Made by a program: the position numbers and the translations under genes
Notes under the pieces: model-generated
Database searches by the model: none
Told to the model about the DNA's origin: nothing
The model's input: the letters and a program-made list of their open reading frames with translations, nothing else
Origin: Pseudoalteromonas peptidolytica
GTDB taxonomy: Bacteria > Pseudomonadota > Gammaproteobacteria > Enterobacterales > Alteromonadaceae
DNA: 39,517 nucleotides
Assembly: GCF_012641745.1 (NCBI RefSeq)
Contig: NZ_WEHZ01000041.1
Span: forward strand, 1-39,517
Direction of reading: 5' to 3'
Shown: positions 15,732 through 24,722 of the stretch, in pieces
How the letters are laid out: each line of letters begins with the position of its first letter
Numbering within the stretch: position 1 is the stretch's first letter

Positions 15732-16045
15732 TTTTCGATCTCGTTAGGCAGTTCACTTGCCCACTGTGTGAAGCCACCGTCCATGCTATAGACTTCCTCA
15801 AAACCTTGTTCTACCAAATAGTTTGCAGCGCCTTGTGATGAAATGCCATGGTAACAAACCACTATTATTGGCTGATCGAACTCTTTTTCCTGCATAAAGT
15901 GTGCAAGGTTGGCATTTGATAAATGCTCAGAGCCAGGAATATGCCCCTGAGTAAAAGTGTTTTCATCGCGTATATCTGCAATAACCACTTCTTCATTACT
16001 TAAGAGTGCATGTGTGTCTGCTACTGAAATATGTTTAAAGGACAT
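15728..16045 (-). CDS. glpE: Thiosulfate sulfurtransferase GlpE (single-domain rhodanese)
   Basis: Small cytoplasmic rhodanese that transfers sulfane sulfur to cyanide, thioredoxin or other acceptors. The active-site loop CYHGISS has the catalytic C64 in the GlpE-type seven-residue form, and the CH2A/CH2B segments (ADIRDENTFTQGHIPGS and GGFTQW) are clear. 105 residues is typical. It is translationally coupled to glpG through an ATGA overlap. Confidence 0.95.
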   Translation of the reverse strand: MSFKHISVADTHALLSNEEVVIADIRDENTFTQGHIPGSEHLSNANLAHFMQEKEFDQPIIVVCYHGISSQGAANYLVEQGFEEVYSMDGGFTQWASELPNEIEK

Positions 16046-16074
16046 GTGCTACCTATTTTAATACCTAAAAAGTA

Positions 16075-16111
16075 AAAGACGACTAAACCCAATGTGGGCT
16101 TAGCCGTCTTT
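16075..16111 (-). terminator. Terminator of the kbl-tdh transcript
   Basis: On the minus strand, 16111-16096 pairs with 16090-16075 over 16 positions, all paired if two G-U pairs are allowed, with a 5-base loop and a U-rich tail. The wobble pairs make it better for minus-strand RNA, fitting the end of kbl-tdh and insulating glpE-glpG. Confidence 0.85.
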
Positions 16112-16156
16112 GTATTATAACTGCTCATTGATGCTGGGAGCAAAGGTCAACAGACC

Positions 16157-17182
16157 CTAATCCCAGTTCAAAATAACTTTACCCGATTGGCCAGAAATCA
16201 TCGTATCAAAGCCTGTTTGGTATTCATCAATGTGGAATTGATGTGTGATAATTGGGTCAAGGTTCAAGCCAGATTGGATCAAACTTGCCATTTTATACCA
16301 AGTTTCGAACATTTCACGACCATAGATACCCTTGATAACCAAGCCTTTGAAAATCACTTGATTCCAATCTACAGCCATATCCGAAGGTGGAATACCTAAC
16401 ATGGCAATTTTACCACCGTGGTTCATGCTATTTAGCATACCTTTAAAAGCAGAAGGCACCCCCGACATTTCAAGACCCACATCAAAGCCCTCGGTCATAC
16501 CAAGGTCTTTCATTACTGTCTCTAGGCTTTCATTGGCAACATTTACTGCCCTTGTCGCTCCCATCTTAGTTGCAAGCTCAAGGCGGTATTCGTTTACATC
16601 GGTGATCACCACATGACGCGCGCCAACATGTTTAGCAACCGCGGCGGCCATAATTCCTATTGGGCCAGCACCTGTAATTAATACGTCTTCACCCACTAAG
16701 TCAAATGACAATGCCGTGTGTACTGCATTACCGAATGGGTCAAAGATAGACGCTAGCTCGTCAGAGATATTGTCTGGGATTTTAAACGCATTATAAGCAG
16801 GAATAACGAGATACTCCGCAAATGACCCTTCGCGGTTTACGCCTACCCCAATGGTATTTCGGCATAGGTGTACACGTCCTGCACGACAGTTGCGACAATG
16901 GCCACAGGTAATATGGCCTTCGCCAGATACCCGGTCGCCAATGCTAAAACCTCGCACTTCTTGTCCCATATCGACGACTTCACCAACATATTCATGACCA
17001 ACTACCATTGGAGTTGGAATCGTATTTTGCGCCCACTCATCCCACTTATAGATGTGTACATCGGTACCACAAATGGCCGTTTTACGGATTTTGATCAAAA
17101 GATCATTGTGCCCAACTTCTGGTTTTGGCACATCCGTCATCCAAATTCCTTCTTCTGCTTTCAACTTGGATAATGCTTTCAT
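16157..17182 (-). CDS. tdh: L-threonine 3-dehydrogenase
   Basis: Zinc-dependent, NAD-linked medium-chain dehydrogenase that oxidises L-threonine to 2-amino-3-ketobutyrate. The catalytic zinc ligands C38, H63 and E64 and the structural zinc cysteines (CGHCRNCRAGRVHLC, about 93-107) are present, as is the Rossmann glycine motif GAGPIGIMAA. 341 residues, same as E. coli. It follows kbl by 44 bases; together they convert threonine to glycine and acetyl-CoA. Confidence 0.97.
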   Translation of the reverse strand: MKALSKLKAEEGIWMTDVPKPEVGHNDLLIKIRKTAICGTDVHIYKWDEWAQNTIPTPMVVGHEYVGEVVDMGQEVRGFSIGDRVSGEGHITCGHCRNCRAGRVHLCRNTIGVGVNREGSFAEYLVIPAYNAFKIPDNISDELASIFDPFGNAVHTALSFDLVGEDVLITGAGPIGIMAAAVAKHVGARHVVITDVNEYRLELATKMGATRAVNVANESLETVMKDLGMTEGFDVGLEMSGVPSAFKGMLNSMNHGGKIAMLGIPPSDMAVDWNQVIFKGLVIKGIYGREMFETWYKMASLIQSGLNLDPIITHQFHIDEYQTGFDTMISGQSGKVILNWD

Positions 17183-17226
17183 AGTATTCGCTCGTTAGCT
17201 GCCCCAATTAAAAACTGGGTGCAAAA

Positions 17227-18423
17227 TTAAATTACGCCTAAGTCTTTACCGATACGGGTGAAGGCTTCGATTGCTTTGTTTAGCTGCTCAGTGGTGTGTG
17301 CAGCTGAAATTTGTGTACGGATCCTTGCCTGACCTTTAGGTACTACTGGATACGAAAACCCGATAACATAAATACCTTCATTTAATAATCTGTCAGCCAT
17401 TTCTGACGCTACTTTTGCATCTCCTAGCATAACTGGAATAATGGCATGATCCTTACCTGCACAAGTGAACCCAGCAGCTTCCATTTTGGTGCGGAAGTAA
17501 GCGGCATTATCCCAGAGTTTAGCACGCAGAGCGTCGCCCTCTTTCATCATATCTAATACTTTGATTGAAGCGGTAACGATTGAAGGAGCTAAAGAGTTTG
17601 AGAATAAATAAGGACGTGAGCGTTGACGTAGCCACTCTACGATTTCTTTTTTACCTGAGGTGTAACCGCCAGACGCGCCACCAAGCGCTTTACCAAGTGT
17701 TCCAGTAATAATATCTACTCGGTCTAGAACACCACAGTACTCAGGAGTACCACGACCATTTTCACCTACAAAACCGACAGCATGCGAGTCATCAACCATC
17801 ACAAGTGCATTGTATTTATCAGCTAAGTCACAAACAGCTTCTAAATCACAGATAACCCCATCCATTGAAAAAACACCATCTGTCGCGATGAGTTTCGTTT
17901 TTGCACCAGCAGCATCCGCAGCAATAAGTTGCTGCTCTAAATCTGCCATATCATTATTAGCGTAGCGGAAGCGTTTAGCTTTACAAAGGCGAACACCATC
18001 AATGATTGAGGCATGATTCAGTGAATCTGAAATAATAGCGTCTTCAGGGCCTAAGATGGTTTCAAATAAACCCGCATTGGCGTCAAAACATGAAGAATAA
18101 AGGATCGTGTCTTCTGTTTTTAGAAATTCGCTGATCTTCGCTTCAAGCGTTTTATGAATATCTTGTGTACCACAGATAAAGCGCACAGAAGCAACACCAA
18201 AACCATGATCTTCTAGGCCGTGTTGTGCCGCTTTGATAAGCTCTGGGTGGTTAGCTAGGCCAAGGTAATTATTTGCACAAAAGTTAATAACACTTTCGCC
18301 TGTAGATACCGCGATCTCAGCTTGTTGCTGTGAAGTAATAACACGCTCTTTTTTATATAATCCTTCAGCTTTTACTTCTTCAATTTGTTGCTGAAGCTGG
18401 CTGTAGAAGGCCGATGCTCTCAT
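17227..18423 (-). CDS. kbl: 2-amino-3-ketobutyrate coenzyme A ligase
   Basis: PLP enzyme that splits 2-amino-3-ketobutyrate with CoA into glycine and acetyl-CoA, accepting the unstable product of Tdh. Family features: NFCANNYLGLANHP, the VMVDDSHAVGFVG segment with the PLP-contacting aspartate and histidine, and the PLP lysine in TGTLGKALGGASGG (about residue 244). 398 residues, as usual. First gene of kbl-tdh; preceded by a GGAG Shine-Dalgarno about 10 bases before the ATG. Confidence 0.97.
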   Translation of the reverse strand: MRASAFYSQLQQQIEEVKAEGLYKKERVITSQQQAEIAVSTGESVINFCANNYLGLANHPELIKAAQHGLEDHGFGVASVRFICGTQDIHKTLEAKISEFLKTEDTILYSSCFDANAGLFETILGPEDAIISDSLNHASIIDGVRLCKAKRFRYANNDMADLEQQLIAADAAGAKTKLIATDGVFSMDGVICDLEAVCDLADKYNALVMVDDSHAVGFVGENGRGTPEYCGVLDRVDIITGTLGKALGGASGGYTSGKKEIVEWLRQRSRPYLFSNSLAPSIVTASIKVLDMMKEGDALRAKLWDNAAYFRTKMEAAGFTCAGKDHAIIPVMLGDAKVASEMADRLLNEGIYVIGFSYPVVPKGQARIRTQISAAHTTEQLNKAIEAFTRIGKDLGVI

Positions 18424-18572
18424 CTGGGAGTCTCCATTATTTGCACGGTGATAGTCAATTGTATACTGCTTGTACAGAATAGTGCTTAACTATCAGAAAT
18501 TTACGCTTGAATGCTGTTATTAACGCCTTCAAGTTTTTGGCAAGCAGCAGCCAGTGTATGGCAGCTACTCAA

Positions 18573-18588
18573 AAAATACCTGTATTTT
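18573..18588 (-). terminator. Weak AT-rich hairpin downstream of gmhB
   Basis: AAAATA (18573-18578) and TATTTT (18583-18588) around a 4-base loop, with the minus-strand RNA ending in a U-run. It is short and AT-only, so it would be a weak terminator for the heptosyltransferase-gmhB transcript. The rest of 18424-18644 shows no gene and probably holds the kbl promoter. Confidence 0.35.
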
Positions 18589-18644
18589 AAAAGGTTCACA
18601 CAATAAATGCACGATTTGCGACGGTTAGCAGCAAAGTTTCTTTA

Positions 18645-19196
18645 CTATAAGATAGATAATGCTTGCGGCACTGATCCCAACGATTTGCACACATAATCAG
18701 CTAACTGTTTTTGCGTATCAGTGAAGCGCTGTCCTGATTCGACTAACACTGTGGTAGCCAGCCCCGCAGCATGGGCAGCTTGAATATCTGAAACTTTATC
18801 TCCTACCATGATACTTTGTGCTGGATCTAAATTATGCTCTGCAATCGCTTGATGCAACATCCCAGGCTCTGGCTTCCTGCAACTACACTCAACGTTATAA
18901 GGTGCGTTGGCTTTCTCAGGGTGATGAGGGCAAAAGTACACCCCTGTGATTTCTATACCACGAGCCATAAATTGTGCACACATCCAATCACTTAATAGGT
19001 GAAACTGTGCTTCATCATAATAACCTCTGCCAATACCCGACTGGTTGGTCACTACTACGATTTTATAACCGGCTTGAACAAACTGTTTGCACGCATCGAA
19101 TACTCCATCGATAAATTCAAAATCGGCGATTTGATGCACATACGCATGATCTTTGTTAATCACACCGTCTCTATCTAAAAAGATTGCTTTGTGCAT
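18645..19196 (-). CDS. gmhB: D-glycero-beta-D-manno-heptose-1,7-bisphosphate 7-phosphatase
   Basis: HAD-family phosphatase acting between the two HldE steps in ADP-heptose synthesis. The HAD nucleophile motif FLDRDGVIN (D8, D10) opens the protein, VVTNQSGIGRG is motif II, and the zinc-binding cysteine/histidine loop CPHHPE...CSCRKPEPGM, typical of GmhB, is intact, followed by MVGDKVSDI. 183 residues. Its ATG shares one base with the stop of the heptosyltransferase gene (TAATG), so they are co-translated. Confidence 0.95.
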   Translation of the reverse strand: MHKAIFLDRDGVINKDHAYVHQIADFEFIDGVFDACKQFVQAGYKIVVVTNQSGIGRGYYDEAQFHLLSDWMCAQFMARGIEITGVYFCPHHPEKANAPYNVECSCRKPEPGMLHQAIAEHNLDPAQSIMVGDKVSDIQAAHAAGLATTVLVESGQRFTDTQKQLADYVCKSLGSVPQALSIL

Positions 19197-20257
19197 TATG
19201 AATTAAGCTCCTGCTCTTTAACCACGCGGTCGAACATTGCGATAACGTCTGCCACTTCTATCTGCGACATTAACTCGCGCCCTTTTACACGCGTTCCCCA
19301 AGGTAATTCATCAGCAGTTTTCCCTTTTTGCGCCACTAAGTTTTTGTGATAAACCTCAACCACATAATCTTGGTACAAGTAAGGGCCTGTTCGCTTGGGG
19401 TTTGAATGTGCATACAAACCAATAACGGGAGTATTTACAGTCACAGCCATATGTGCAGGGCCTGTATCTGGCGCTAACACTACATCGGCTTGATCAAGTA
19501 TACATAAGAGCGTTTTTAAGTCTGTTTTCCCAACAAGATTTAACAGTGCGGATTGAGTATGCTTTTGAATGTCAGCTGCTAAGTTCTGTTCCAGCTCCGT
19601 AGGCCCACCAGTTATAACGACGTTGAAGCCGCTTTTCATTGCATGATCTGCAAGCGCAGCATACCGCTCAGGTAACCAGTTGCGCTCGGCTTTACTCGCT
19701 GCAGGTGAAATAACAAAGATTTTCCCCTCTGGCAGTAATGCTTTGGCAGACGCTTTATGATCATCGGTGACAGGCATATTCCAGCTTGGTTTCGCGCACT
19801 CAGCACCGATTGCACGAGCAAAATTTTGAAAGCCCTCTAACACATGAGGCGACTGTTGTGCAGCGATACGTTTATTAATAAACAAACTATGAAGCTCTTT
19901 TGAGCGCCCCTTATCAAATCCAATTTTTTGCTTTGCAGGGATAACACGAGCAACGAGGTTCGCTCTTAATGCAACCTGCATATGTAGCAAAACATCAAAT
20001 TTTTGCCCTTTAAACTTCGCTTTCAAAGCTTTGAGCGCAGCTTTCCCCTGTTTTTTGTCAAATACCACCAACTCGACACCAGGTAAACCGGCTAGCAACA
20101 TGGCTTCTACCTTTCCTATTACCCAGGTAATTTTAGCCTGTGGGTGCGCTCGTTGAATTGCTTGCACCGCGCTAACAGCATGGCAAACATCACCAATCGC
20201 TGACAGTCGCAAAATACAAATAGAGGATAAGGAGTTGCTCAAAATATTTGCTCTCAT
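19196..20257 (-). CDS. Glycosyltransferase family 9, probable LPS heptosyltransferase I
   Basis: GT9 enzyme predicted to transfer heptose from ADP-heptose to the LPS inner core. N-terminal ILRLSAIGDVCHAVSAV, central PAASKAERNWLPERYA (nucleotide side) and C-terminal APDTGPAHMAVTVNTPVIGLYAHSNP (the acidic D-[ST]-GP motif) are clear. With KdkA in the same locus it may be the OpsX-like enzyme acting on phosphorylated Kdo, as in Haemophilus; WaaC versus WaaF cannot be settled here. The start at 20257 has no good Shine-Dalgarno and gives about 13 extra residues before the usual family start, so a downstream TTG start is possible. Operon with gmhB; divergent from kdkA. Confidence 0.85.
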   Translation of the reverse strand: MRANILSNSLSSICILRLSAIGDVCHAVSAVQAIQRAHPQAKITWVIGKVEAMLLAGLPGVELVVFDKKQGKAALKALKAKFKGQKFDVLLHMQVALRANLVARVIPAKQKIGFDKGRSKELHSLFINKRIAAQQSPHVLEGFQNFARAIGAECAKPSWNMPVTDDHKASAKALLPEGKIFVISPAASKAERNWLPERYAALADHAMKSGFNVVITGGPTELEQNLAADIQKHTQSALLNLVGKTDLKTLLCILDQADVVLAPDTGPAHMAVTVNTPVIGLYAHSNPKRTGPYLYQDYVVEVYHKNLVAQKGKTADELPWGTRVKGRELMSQIEVADVIAMFDRVVKEQELNS

Positions 20258-20365
20258 GGAAAGTAATAGGTGCTTGATCTTAAATTAATCAAACAAGTTT
20301 GCAAGTTTCACTGACCGAGAAAAGTCGTTAGAATAAAACAATTAGTCACCAAGAACTCTGACACT

Positions 20366-21079
20366 GTGCAAATCTCTAAGCAATCACATTATTTTTTACT
20401 TACCCCCACTCACTCTGCGTTGACGGTGTCAGCAGAAATGTTTGAACCGGAATATTGGCAAAAAAATAATGCGATTGTCGGCTCTAAACAAGGTAGAGCG
20501 ACCGCTTGGTTTGTAAAACTTCATGATAAGGTTGTCGTGCTCAAGCATTATTATCGTGGTGGCTTAATTGGTAAATTACTAAGCGACCAGTATTTGTTTT
20601 TTGGTTTGAAAGATACCCGAGTATATCAAGAGTTTGAATTACTTGAGCACCTAAAACAACAGGACTTACCTGTGCCCGCTCCAATCGCAGCTAGAGTCTC
20701 AGCTAGGTTTGGTGTTTACCGTGGAGATATCATCACTGAAGCGGTAGAAGATGCGATTAGTGTTTGTGAAATTCTACAATCCCGCGCTCTTCAAAACATC
20801 GAATTAGAGAAAATAGGTCAAACAATCGCTAAATTTCATCAAGCAGGTGCGTACCATGATGATTTAAATATCAACAATATTTTGTTTAGCGGTGATGGCG
20901 AAGTCTTTCTCATTGACTTTGATAAAGGTAAAATTCTGGCACCGGCAACGCCATGGCAACAGGCAAATATCGAACGCTTGCAGCGCTCTTTTAAAAAAGA
21001 GGCCGGCAAATGGCCGACCTTTCATTTTGACGATAATCAGTGGCAAGCACTGCTTCAAGCATACCGCACGTCCGTTTAA
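20366..21079 (+). CDS. kdkA: 3-deoxy-D-manno-octulosonic acid (Kdo) kinase
   Basis: Phosphorylates the 4-OH of the Kdo residue on lipid A, in organisms whose core has a single phosphorylated Kdo. The kinase-like catalytic loop is H164-D-D166-L-N-x-x-N171 (GAYHDDLNINNIL) and the metal-binding aspartate is D184 in LIDFDKGK; the family segment KHYYRGGL and the Q-x-LFFGLKDTR segment are present. 237 residues. Start is a GTG at 20366 with no strong Shine-Dalgarno. A -10-like TAGAAT lies at 20329-20334. Its stop overlaps the convergent hldE stop. Confidence 0.93.
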   Translation: MQISKQSHYFLLTPTHSALTVSAEMFEPEYWQKNNAIVGSKQGRATAWFVKLHDKVVVLKHYYRGGLIGKLLSDQYLFFGLKDTRVYQEFELLEHLKQQDLPVPAPIAARVSARFGVYRGDIITEAVEDAISVCEILQSRALQNIELEKIGQTIAKFHQAGAYHDDLNINNILFSGDGEVFLIDFDKGKILAPATPWQQANIERLQRSFKKEAGKWPTFHFDDNQWQALLQAYRTSV

Positions 21080-22524
21080 CTTTTTTGCAGCTGTGCTTTT
21101 TTAATCACGTTCGAAGTCGAGCATCCATCCAGAAATGGCAACACCTCGACTTTACCGCCTTGATTAAGAACATGCCCAGCTCCTGCAATATCTTCTACTT
21201 TGTAATCACCCCCTTTGACTAAAATGTCGGGACTGATCATCTCTATGAGCTTAGCTGGCGTATCATTTTCTTCGATACTGCCAAATGGGATAACCCAATC
21301 TACCGAGGCGAGGGCTGACAGCACCATAGCGCGCTCCTGTAGCGGGTTTATTGGACGCTCAGGCCCTTTTAGACGAGCTATAGACTCATCGTTATTCAGA
21401 CCGACAACCAATCTGTCACCCATTGCTTTTGCTTGTGCTAAGTAACGAACGTGTCCGGCATGGAGAATATCAAAGCAACCATTGGTGAAAACAATCGTTT
21501 CACCATTTTGTTTCGCAAAAGAAATATGCTTCAACACTTCCTCAAATGGTGTTTGGTAATGTTCGCCTGTTTCGCGTAGATATTGACCTAGCTTGCGGCT
21601 TAGCTCTTCTGGTGACACTGTCGCAGCGCCAAGCTTACTCACAGCAATCCCCGCTGCAATATTCGCCACTTCTACCGCATCTTTAGCTGGCATACCAGCC
21701 CCAAGCATAGTCGTGAGTGTGGCGATCACCGTGTCACCCGCGCCCGTTACATCACTTACTTCTTGCACTTGAGCTGGAAAGTCATGCTTCTGCGTTGCTG
21801 TGATCAAAGACATGCCCTGCTCTGAACGCGTCAGTAACATCGCACCAATCCCAGCCGTTTTAAGCAACTTACGGGCACTTGAGGTTAATGCATCTTCTGA
21901 GCTTGCATCGCCGCCAGCTAACTTAAATTCGTTTAAATTGGGTGTTATAAAGTCAGCGCCTTGATATAGGCTTAAGTCACTATTTTTGGGATCAATAAGC
22001 ACAGTTTTACCTGCAGCTTTTGCTACTGCTATCATCTCTGAAATAGCGGATAATGCGCCTTTGTTATAATCACTGAACAGAACGAAGTCGTAGTTGTCGA
22101 TTTCTTGTTTTAAGCGCGCAAGCAATAATTGGCTATGTGACAACTGAAAAGGTTCTTCCAAATCTAGTCTCACCACCTGTTGATGACGGCTAATCACGCG
22201 CATTTTGGCAATCGTTGGACACTCAATCACACTGACCAAACTCGATGCTATGTTGTCCTGTTTTAGAATAGCTTCTAGCGTCTTACCGTTGTCATCTTCA
22301 CCAATGAGTCCAAGTAATCCAACCTTACCATCAAGGTGGGCGATATTTTTCGCAACGTTTGCAGCGCCGCCCGCTTTATCTTCCAACGCACTCACTTTAA
22401 CCACCGGTACCGGTGCTTCAGGAGATATTCTGCCTGTATCGCCATGCCAATAACGGTCAAGCATCACATCGCCTACGACTAACACGCTGGCTTGGTTAAG
22501 TTGTTGTAGTGCCGCTAGGTTCAT
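21076..22524 (-). CDS. hldE: Bifunctional heptose kinase/adenylyltransferase HldE
   Basis: Two-domain enzyme of ADP-heptose synthesis. The N-terminal ribokinase-type domain (about 1-318) phosphorylates heptose-7-phosphate at C1: GDVMLDRYWHGDTGRISPE at the start and the DVTGAGDT anion hole with its base. The C-terminal nucleotidyltransferase domain (about 345-480) adds AMP: TNGCFDILHAGHVRYL carries the H-x-G-H motif. 482 residues, full length and unsplit. The start overlaps the gmhA stop as ATGA, and its last bases overlap the end of convergent kdkA. Confidence 0.97.
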   Translation of the reverse strand: MNLAALQQLNQASVLVVGDVMLDRYWHGDTGRISPEAPVPVVKVSALEDKAGGAANVAKNIAHLDGKVGLLGLIGEDDNGKTLEAILKQDNIASSLVSVIECPTIAKMRVISRHQQVVRLDLEEPFQLSHSQLLLARLKQEIDNYDFVLFSDYNKGALSAISEMIAVAKAAGKTVLIDPKNSDLSLYQGADFITPNLNEFKLAGGDASSEDALTSSARKLLKTAGIGAMLLTRSEQGMSLITATQKHDFPAQVQEVSDVTGAGDTVIATLTTMLGAGMPAKDAVEVANIAAGIAVSKLGAATVSPEELSRKLGQYLRETGEHYQTPFEEVLKHISFAKQNGETIVFTNGCFDILHAGHVRYLAQAKAMGDRLVVGLNNDESIARLKGPERPINPLQERAMVLSALASVDWVIPFGSIEENDTPAKLIEMISPDILVKGGDYKVEDIAGAGHVLNQGGKVEVLPFLDGCSTSNVIKKAQLQKS

Positions 22525-23117
22525 GCTTGTTGCTCCGCTTCAACTAGCATATCTACAGCTTCACACAGCCAATGACCAATGAACATATGTGCCTCTTGAA
22601 TACGTGCAGTTTCATCATTAGCGATAATGATAGGTAACTTAGCGATATCCTTCACTTTGCCACCGGTTCGACCGGTTAGCGCAACAGTATAAGCACCTAT
22701 ATCATTGGCCGCTTGTAGCGCTAAATTAATATTTGGACTGGTGCCTGAAGTGGTTAAGCCAATCACCATATCTTCCGGCTTACACAATGCTTGTACCTGA
22801 CGCTCAAATACCGAGTCAAAATGGTAGTCATTACTATGTGCGGTAAGAATAGACGTATCTGTAGTTAAGGCAATTGATGCTAAAGGTCCACGCTCAAGTT
22901 TATAACGCACGACAAACTCCGCCGCCAGGTGCTGTGCATCCGCAGCGCTACCACCATTACCAAACCATATAACCTTTCCTCCAGCTGCCAATGTACTCTG
23001 GCATGCTTCTAGTAATGCTATACATTCTTGATGGTAGTTAGCCATAGTTTCGAACACGTCGACATGACGCTGTAAACTCGCTAAGTAACTTTGTGCTACT
23101 CGTTCATTCAATGACAT
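22521..23117 (-). CDS. gmhA: Phosphoheptose isomerase
   Basis: SIS-fold isomerase turning sedoheptulose-7-phosphate into D-glycero-D-manno-heptose-7-phosphate, the first step of ADP-heptose synthesis. FGNGGSAADAQHLAAEFV, LTTSGTSPN and the late H-x-x-CE segment (MFIGHWLCEAVD), which carries the zinc/catalytic residues, are intact. 198 residues. First of the gmhA-hldE pair, joined by a 4-base overlap. With GmhB in the neighbouring operon, all steps up to ADP-D-glycero-heptose are encoded within about 5 kb; the epimerase HldD is not in the window. Confidence 0.96.
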   Translation of the reverse strand: MSLNERVAQSYLASLQRHVDVFETMANYHQECIALLEACQSTLAAGGKVIWFGNGGSAADAQHLAAEFVVRYKLERGPLASIALTTDTSILTAHSNDYHFDSVFERQVQALCKPEDMVIGLTTSGTSPNINLALQAANDIGAYTVALTGRTGGKVKDIAKLPIIIANDETARIQEAHMFIGHWLCEAVDMLVEAEQQA

Positions 23118-23156
23118 ATTTTTTCCTAAACTCTTCTTTGCTCAGCCCGTGTATAC

Positions 23157-24611
23157 CTACCAGTATACATGTACTGATAACCAAGTGTAATTCTCACCAA
23201 AGACATCTTTACCTAAGGTTAATTTGGTTTCGATTTGCTTATTGTATGCTTCACCGATGTGGGCAAGTTCTAGTTCATACCCTCGCTCATACTCAGCTCC
23301 TGTTTCACCTAGCTCATTAAAATAATTGCTTTCATTATCAATCACAGAAAGCTTAGCACGCCACAGTGAGCTATAGTCGGCTTGATAGATACCTTCTAAA
23401 ACATGAACTTGAGTGGGTGCACCATCATCAAACTGGCGATGATTACCTGCAAAGTGACCGACAACGAAACCATCAATACTATTTCCCTGTGTTTCGTATA
23501 TTTCATTCACATACCATAGACTTTCCATGTCGGTATATTCATACCGTAACGAAGTGGTGGATGTTAGTTGTGGCAAATACACGCCAAAGCTAGTCGCAGT
23601 GTTACCAAATAAGTAGTTTTTGTGGTTGTTTGTATCCTCACCACCATACTCTAAATACCACTGCGCTCGCGTGCCATAATTGGTAGTAAAGCTTGTCGTA
23701 ATTGTGGCCCACTGATCTCCAAGCTCATCGTCTTGTGTTAAATCATCGGTTTTATTATCACTTCCTGCTGGGTCTATATACGCTTTTATAAAATCCTTAA
23801 AGTCGACCTTTCTAGGGCCGCCACCAAATTGCAAAACACGATTTAGCCCTATTTTCCAACCATAAATCGGCTCTATACTAAAGTGAGTACCCGCTACTTT
23901 TGGCGTTCCATCATGCAAGGTACCTTGGTATTTAATCCCCTTATCGACACTTTCTAGTTCCGAGTAAAACAGCTCAAAATCAAAATTCCACCAATTTTTT
24001 ATTGGTACAACCAGCCCTAGAGAGACTGACAGTGGTGGTTTTGCATTATTTGAGTAAACCTGTGCTGAGTGTTTAAATGGCGAGAACCAATGTTCTTTGT
24101 AACCTAAATTCAGTTGTAAGTTACCAAAAGACATACCGTAAAAAGTATTGTATGCCACCAGCTTGTTTGCTTCTGCTCGATACTCAGCGCCAATTTGCAA
24201 AATACTCGAGTCGCTTCCGCGCCAAACTCCAGCTATGCCTAGCTCAGCATATTCGCCACTCATGTTCCCTCTATCATTGGCAATTTGCTGCTCTTCACCA
24301 CTATCTACTCGCAGTGTAATAGACTTTTGAGTGATCCCATCATCTTGCAGATACGGTGCAATACCTTGGCTAATACTGCGTTGTAAGGCCGGATCTATGT
24401 GCCTTAATTGCAGCAAATTCATCTGGATCTCACTAATGCGGTAAGGCTTTGCCATAGGTGTTCCTACCGTCATTGCAAACATTTTGTCTATTTGGTATTC
24501 CAAAAGTGGGTCTTGACCAATTGGCAAATAAGCCGTAGGACTTGCTACAACCAGACTTGAAGCAAATATCCCACAACAAGCAAGTACTTGAGCTAAATTC
24601 ATTTTTGTCAT
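23157..24611 (-). CDS. Wzi-family outer-membrane beta-barrel (capsule assembly type)
   Basis: 484-residue secreted protein with a signal peptide (1-24, ending VVASP). The mature part has alternating aromatic/hydrophobic strands, repeated G-Y/W-rich segments and a C-terminal aromatic residue (HVYW), as in outer-membrane barrels. The pattern LGYKEHWFSPF plus the N-terminal DPLLEYQIDKMF fits the capsule-assembly Wzi family, whose E. coli member anchors capsule to the surface. No capsule export genes are in the window, so it could instead bind another exopolysaccharide. It lies 39 bases upstream of gmhA on the same strand, so co-transcription is possible. Confidence 0.75.
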   Translation of the reverse strand: MTKMNLAQVLACCGIFASSLVVASPTAYLPIGQDPLLEYQIDKMFAMTVGTPMAKPYRISEIQMNLLQLRHIDPALQRSISQGIAPYLQDDGITQKSITLRVDSGEEQQIANDRGNMSGEYAELGIAGVWRGSDSSILQIGAEYRAEANKLVAYNTFYGMSFGNLQLNLGYKEHWFSPFKHSAQVYSNNAKPPLSVSLGLVVPIKNWWNFDFELFYSELESVDKGIKYQGTLHDGTPKVAGTHFSIEPIYGWKIGLNRVLQFGGGPRKVDFKDFIKAYIDPAGSDNKTDDLTQDDELGDQWATITTSFTTNYGTRAQWYLEYGGEDTNNHKNYLFGNTATSFGVYLPQLTSTTSLRYEYTDMESLWYVNEIYETQGNSIDGFVVGHFAGNHRQFDDGAPTQVHVLEGIYQADYSSLWRAKLSVIDNESNYFNELGETGAEYERGYELELAHIGEAYNKQIETKLTLGKDVFGENYTWLSVHVYW

Positions 24612-24722
24612 TCCATTACATTTAATAGATTAAATATTACCAAACCAAAGGCACAGAGGCATCTGTTGAACTGTGTAAAATTGTGTTGTTCATTCTAATT
24701 TAGGTGAGAACAAGGTAAAATC

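Noticed and set aside
20274..20292. FNR/CRP-like TTGAT...ATCAA between the heptosyltransferase gene and kdkA
   Set aside because: The arms are 9 bases apart instead of 4, and AT-rich chance symmetry is likely.
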